Shown: positions 62,792 through 64,000 of the stretch, piece after piece
Layout: the number at the start of each line of letters is the position of its first letter
Numbering within the stretch: position 1 is the stretch's first letter
From: Comamonas sp. NLF-1-9
GTDB lineage: Bacteria; Pseudomonadota; Gammaproteobacteria; Burkholderiales; Burkholderiaceae_C
NCBI RefSeq assembly: GCF_019195435.1
Contig: NZ_CP078069.1
Coordinates: 620,001-684,000, forward strand
DNA length: 64,000 nt
Reading direction: 5' to 3'
Position numbers and translations under genes: made by a program
The notes under the pieces: generated by a model
Databases searched by the model: none
Seen by the model: the letters and a program-made list of their open reading frames with translations, nothing else
What the model was told of the DNA's origin: nothing

Positions 62792-63199
62792 TCAGCGGTG
62801 CAGTTCGCCCGCGCTCTCGGGCTGCCAGGTGATCGCGTCCACGCGCACCGTCACGTGGCCGGTGGGGCTGGGCATGGGCAGCTCCTGGCCGACGCTCAGG
62901 CCCAGCAGCGCAATGCCCACGGGCGCGAGCACCGACACCTTCTCGGCCGAACCGTCGACGTCCTTGGGGTAGACCAGTTGCAGCGTGCTGGTCTTGCCGG
63001 TTTCCACGATGGTGAAGCGCACCGTGGAATTCATCGTGACCACGTTGGCGGGCATGTCCTTGGGCTCGAGCACGTCGGCGCGGTCGAGCTCGGCTTCCAG
63101 CGCATCGCGCCCGGCAAAGCTCGGTCCGTCCTTCTCAAGCAGCCTCTGCAGGCGCTCGTAGTCCAGCGACGACAGAGTGATCTGGGGTTTGCCTACCAT
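62792..63199 (-). CDS. rnk: Nucleoside diphosphate kinase regulator Rnk
   Basis: 135 aa. Seen: N-terminal coiled part (LSSLDYERLQRLLEKDGP, AGRDALEAELDRADV) and a GreA/GreB-type C-terminal FKBP-like domain with VTMNSTVRFTI, LVYPKDVDGSAEKVSVLAPVG and ALLGLSVGQEL. Rnk binds RNA polymerase like Gre factors but lacks the cleavage-promoting acidic tip. Stands alone between gltA and the nitronate monooxygenase gene. Confidence 0.92.
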   Translation of the reverse strand: MVGKPQITLSSLDYERLQRLLEKDGPSFAGRDALEAELDRADVLEPKDMPANVVTMNSTVRFTIVETGKTSTLQLVYPKDVDGSAEKVSVLAPVGIALLGLSVGQELPMPSPTGHVTVRVDAITWQPESAGELHR

Positions 63200-63251
63200 G
63201 GTCGGATTCCTATCAAAATTTCTTGTCTGGCATTGGGCGCGCTCAGACGGA

Positions 63252-63282
63252 CAAAAGCCCGGGCAACCGCCGTTGTCCGGGC
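63252..63282 (-). terminator. Hairpin between gltA and rnk
   Basis: 11-bp stem GCCCGGACAAC / GTTGCCCGGGC (one G-T pair) with 4-nt loop, followed on the minus strand by TTTTGT. It lies 109 nt after the gltA terminator and 53 nt before the rnk ATG, so it is either a second gltA terminator or part of the rnk leader. Confidence 0.55.
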
Positions 63283-63390
63283 CAGAGCGTCATGCAGGGG
63301 CTTGCGCCGACATGCGTTGACCCGGATTGTGCCGTGGATTGGCGCAAACGCCAAGCAAGCCCCTGCAGCGGGCCGCCCCGGCCGCGCCAG

Positions 63391-63422
63391 AAAAAAGCCC
63401 GCCGGCGGCGTGCGGGCGGGCT
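63391..63422 (-). terminator. Rho-independent terminator of gltA
   Basis: Minus strand AGCCCGCC ... GGCGGGCTTTTTT: a GC-rich stem around a 10-12 nt loop with six T residues. 26 nt after the gltA stop codon. Confidence 0.92.
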
Positions 63423-63447
63423 GTTCTTGCAAGGCCTGCGTGGCCGA

Positions 63448-64000
63448 TCAGCGCTCGCCTATGGGCGTGACATTGCGTTCCGGCGCCCCGACATAGAGCT
63501 GGCGCGGGCGGCCGATCTTGTACTCGGGGTCGCTGATCATCTCGTTGAGCTGGGCGATCCAGCCCACGGTGCGTGCCAGCGTGAAGATGCCGGTGAAGAG
63601 CTTGACCGGAATGCCGATCGCGCGCTGCACGATGCCCGAATAGAAGTCCACGTTCGGGTAGAGCTTGCGCTGCACGAAATAGTCGTCTTCCAGCGCGATC
63701 TTCTCGACCTGCTTGGCCAGGGCGAACAGCGGGTCTTTCTCCAGGCCGAGCTCTGCCAGCACCTCGTTGCAGGTTTCCTGCATGAGCTTGGCGCGCGGGT
63801 CGTAGTTCTTGTAGACGCGGTGGCCAAAGCCCATGAGCTTGACGCCGCTGTTCTTGTCCTTGACCTGCTCCATGAACTCGCCGACCTTGGCGATGCCGCC
63901 ATTGGCCTGGATGTTCTCCAGCATGTTCAGGCAGGCTTCGTTGGCGCCGCCGTGGGCCGGACCCCAGAGGCAGGCCACGCCCGCGGCGATCGCCGCAAAC
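63448..64000 (-). CDS. gltA: Citrate synthase, C-terminal part (5' end outside window)
   Basis: The last 183 codons are in the window. Condenses oxaloacetate with acetyl-CoA. Seen: [15 protein letters not shown] with an active-site His, the catalytic motif [17 protein letters not shown] with His and Arg, [18 protein letters not shown] with the catalytic Asp, and the conserved C-terminal [20 protein letters not shown] (positions ending at 63448). Hexameric type II (GltA) class by these motifs. Ends in a strong intrinsic terminator. Confidence 0.96.
   Translation of the reverse strand, partial: FAAIAAGVACLWGPAHGGANEACLNMLENIQANGGIAKVGEFMEQVKDKNSGVKLMGFGHRVYKNYDPRAKLMQETCNEVLAELGLEKDPLFALAKQVEKIALEDDYFVQRKLYPNVDFYSGIVQRAIGIPVKLFTGIFTLARTVGWIAQLNEMISDPEYKIGRPRQLYVGAPERNVTPIGER

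Overview
The window is a 64 kb stretch of a high-GC betaproteobacterial chromosome, most likely from the Comamonadaceae (Acidovorax-like). The evidence is the gene content, the trxB-ftsK-lolA order, an ETF/acyl-CoA-dehydrogenase-rich gene set, and many copies of a short palindromic repeat (core AGCTGCTAGCGC...AAGCG...GAGGC) of a kind I associate with that family. It is mostly housekeeping and catabolic chromosome. I see no prophage, transposase, CRISPR array or rRNA operon. Both edge genes are cut: an SDR oxidoreductase on the left and citrate synthase on the right.

Layout. 0-4 kb: SDR, RluA-type pseudouridine synthase coupled to a soluble PAS hybrid histidine kinase, and an FKBP isomerase. 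4-9 kb: glycine cleavage operon gcvT-gcvH-gcvP on the minus strand, led by a tandem glycine riboswitch. 9-12 kb: MBL hydrolase, glutaryl-CoA dehydrogenase, EamA transporter. 12-17 kb: TrpXYZ-type ABC importer and ETF-quinone oxidoreductase. 17-18 kb: an AT-richer PIN/Phd toxin-antitoxin pair beside two identical tRNA-Asn genes. 18-26 kb: two DUF454 paralogues, def, a thioredoxin, moaA, a second EamA transporter, a lon-hsp20 pair and small proteins. 26-36 kb: a four-gene MdtABC/MuxABC-type RND efflux operon heavily invaded by repeats. 36-45 kb: a secreted protein, trxB, ftsK-lolA, galU, valS. 45-50 kb: a seven-gene operon with a compact cbb3-type oxidase (ccoN, ccoO, monoheme cytochrome c), Sco, a membrane protein and two half-size YeeE/YedE proteins, preceded by an FNR/Anr-like box. 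50-56 kb: tsaD, a DUF2242 lipoprotein, and moxR-DUF58-transglutaminase. 56-64 kb: HDAC-like amidohydrolase, ECHDC3-like crotonase, etfBA, acyl-CoA dehydrogenase, nitronate monooxygenase, rnk, gltA.

How it works together. Acyl-CoA dehydrogenases (gcdH and the FadE-like enzyme) pass electrons to EtfAB and on to quinone through ETF-QO. Similar palindromic sites lie upstream of both etfBA and the distant ETF-QO gene, suggesting one regulon. The cbb3 operon looks oxygen-regulated and may link microaerobic respiration to sulfur-compound transport.

Most unusual signals: (1) repeat DNA inserted in frame in the RND permease (about 91 codons), in the adaptor tail and at the 5' end of the outer-membrane factor of the same operon; (2) a repeat copy encoding the LolA signal peptide; (3) the compact cbb3-Sco-YedE operon with a CcoS-like N-terminus on CcoN; (4) a toxin-first TA module next to duplicated tRNA-Asn genes. 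All calls are from reading the sequence; no searches were run.
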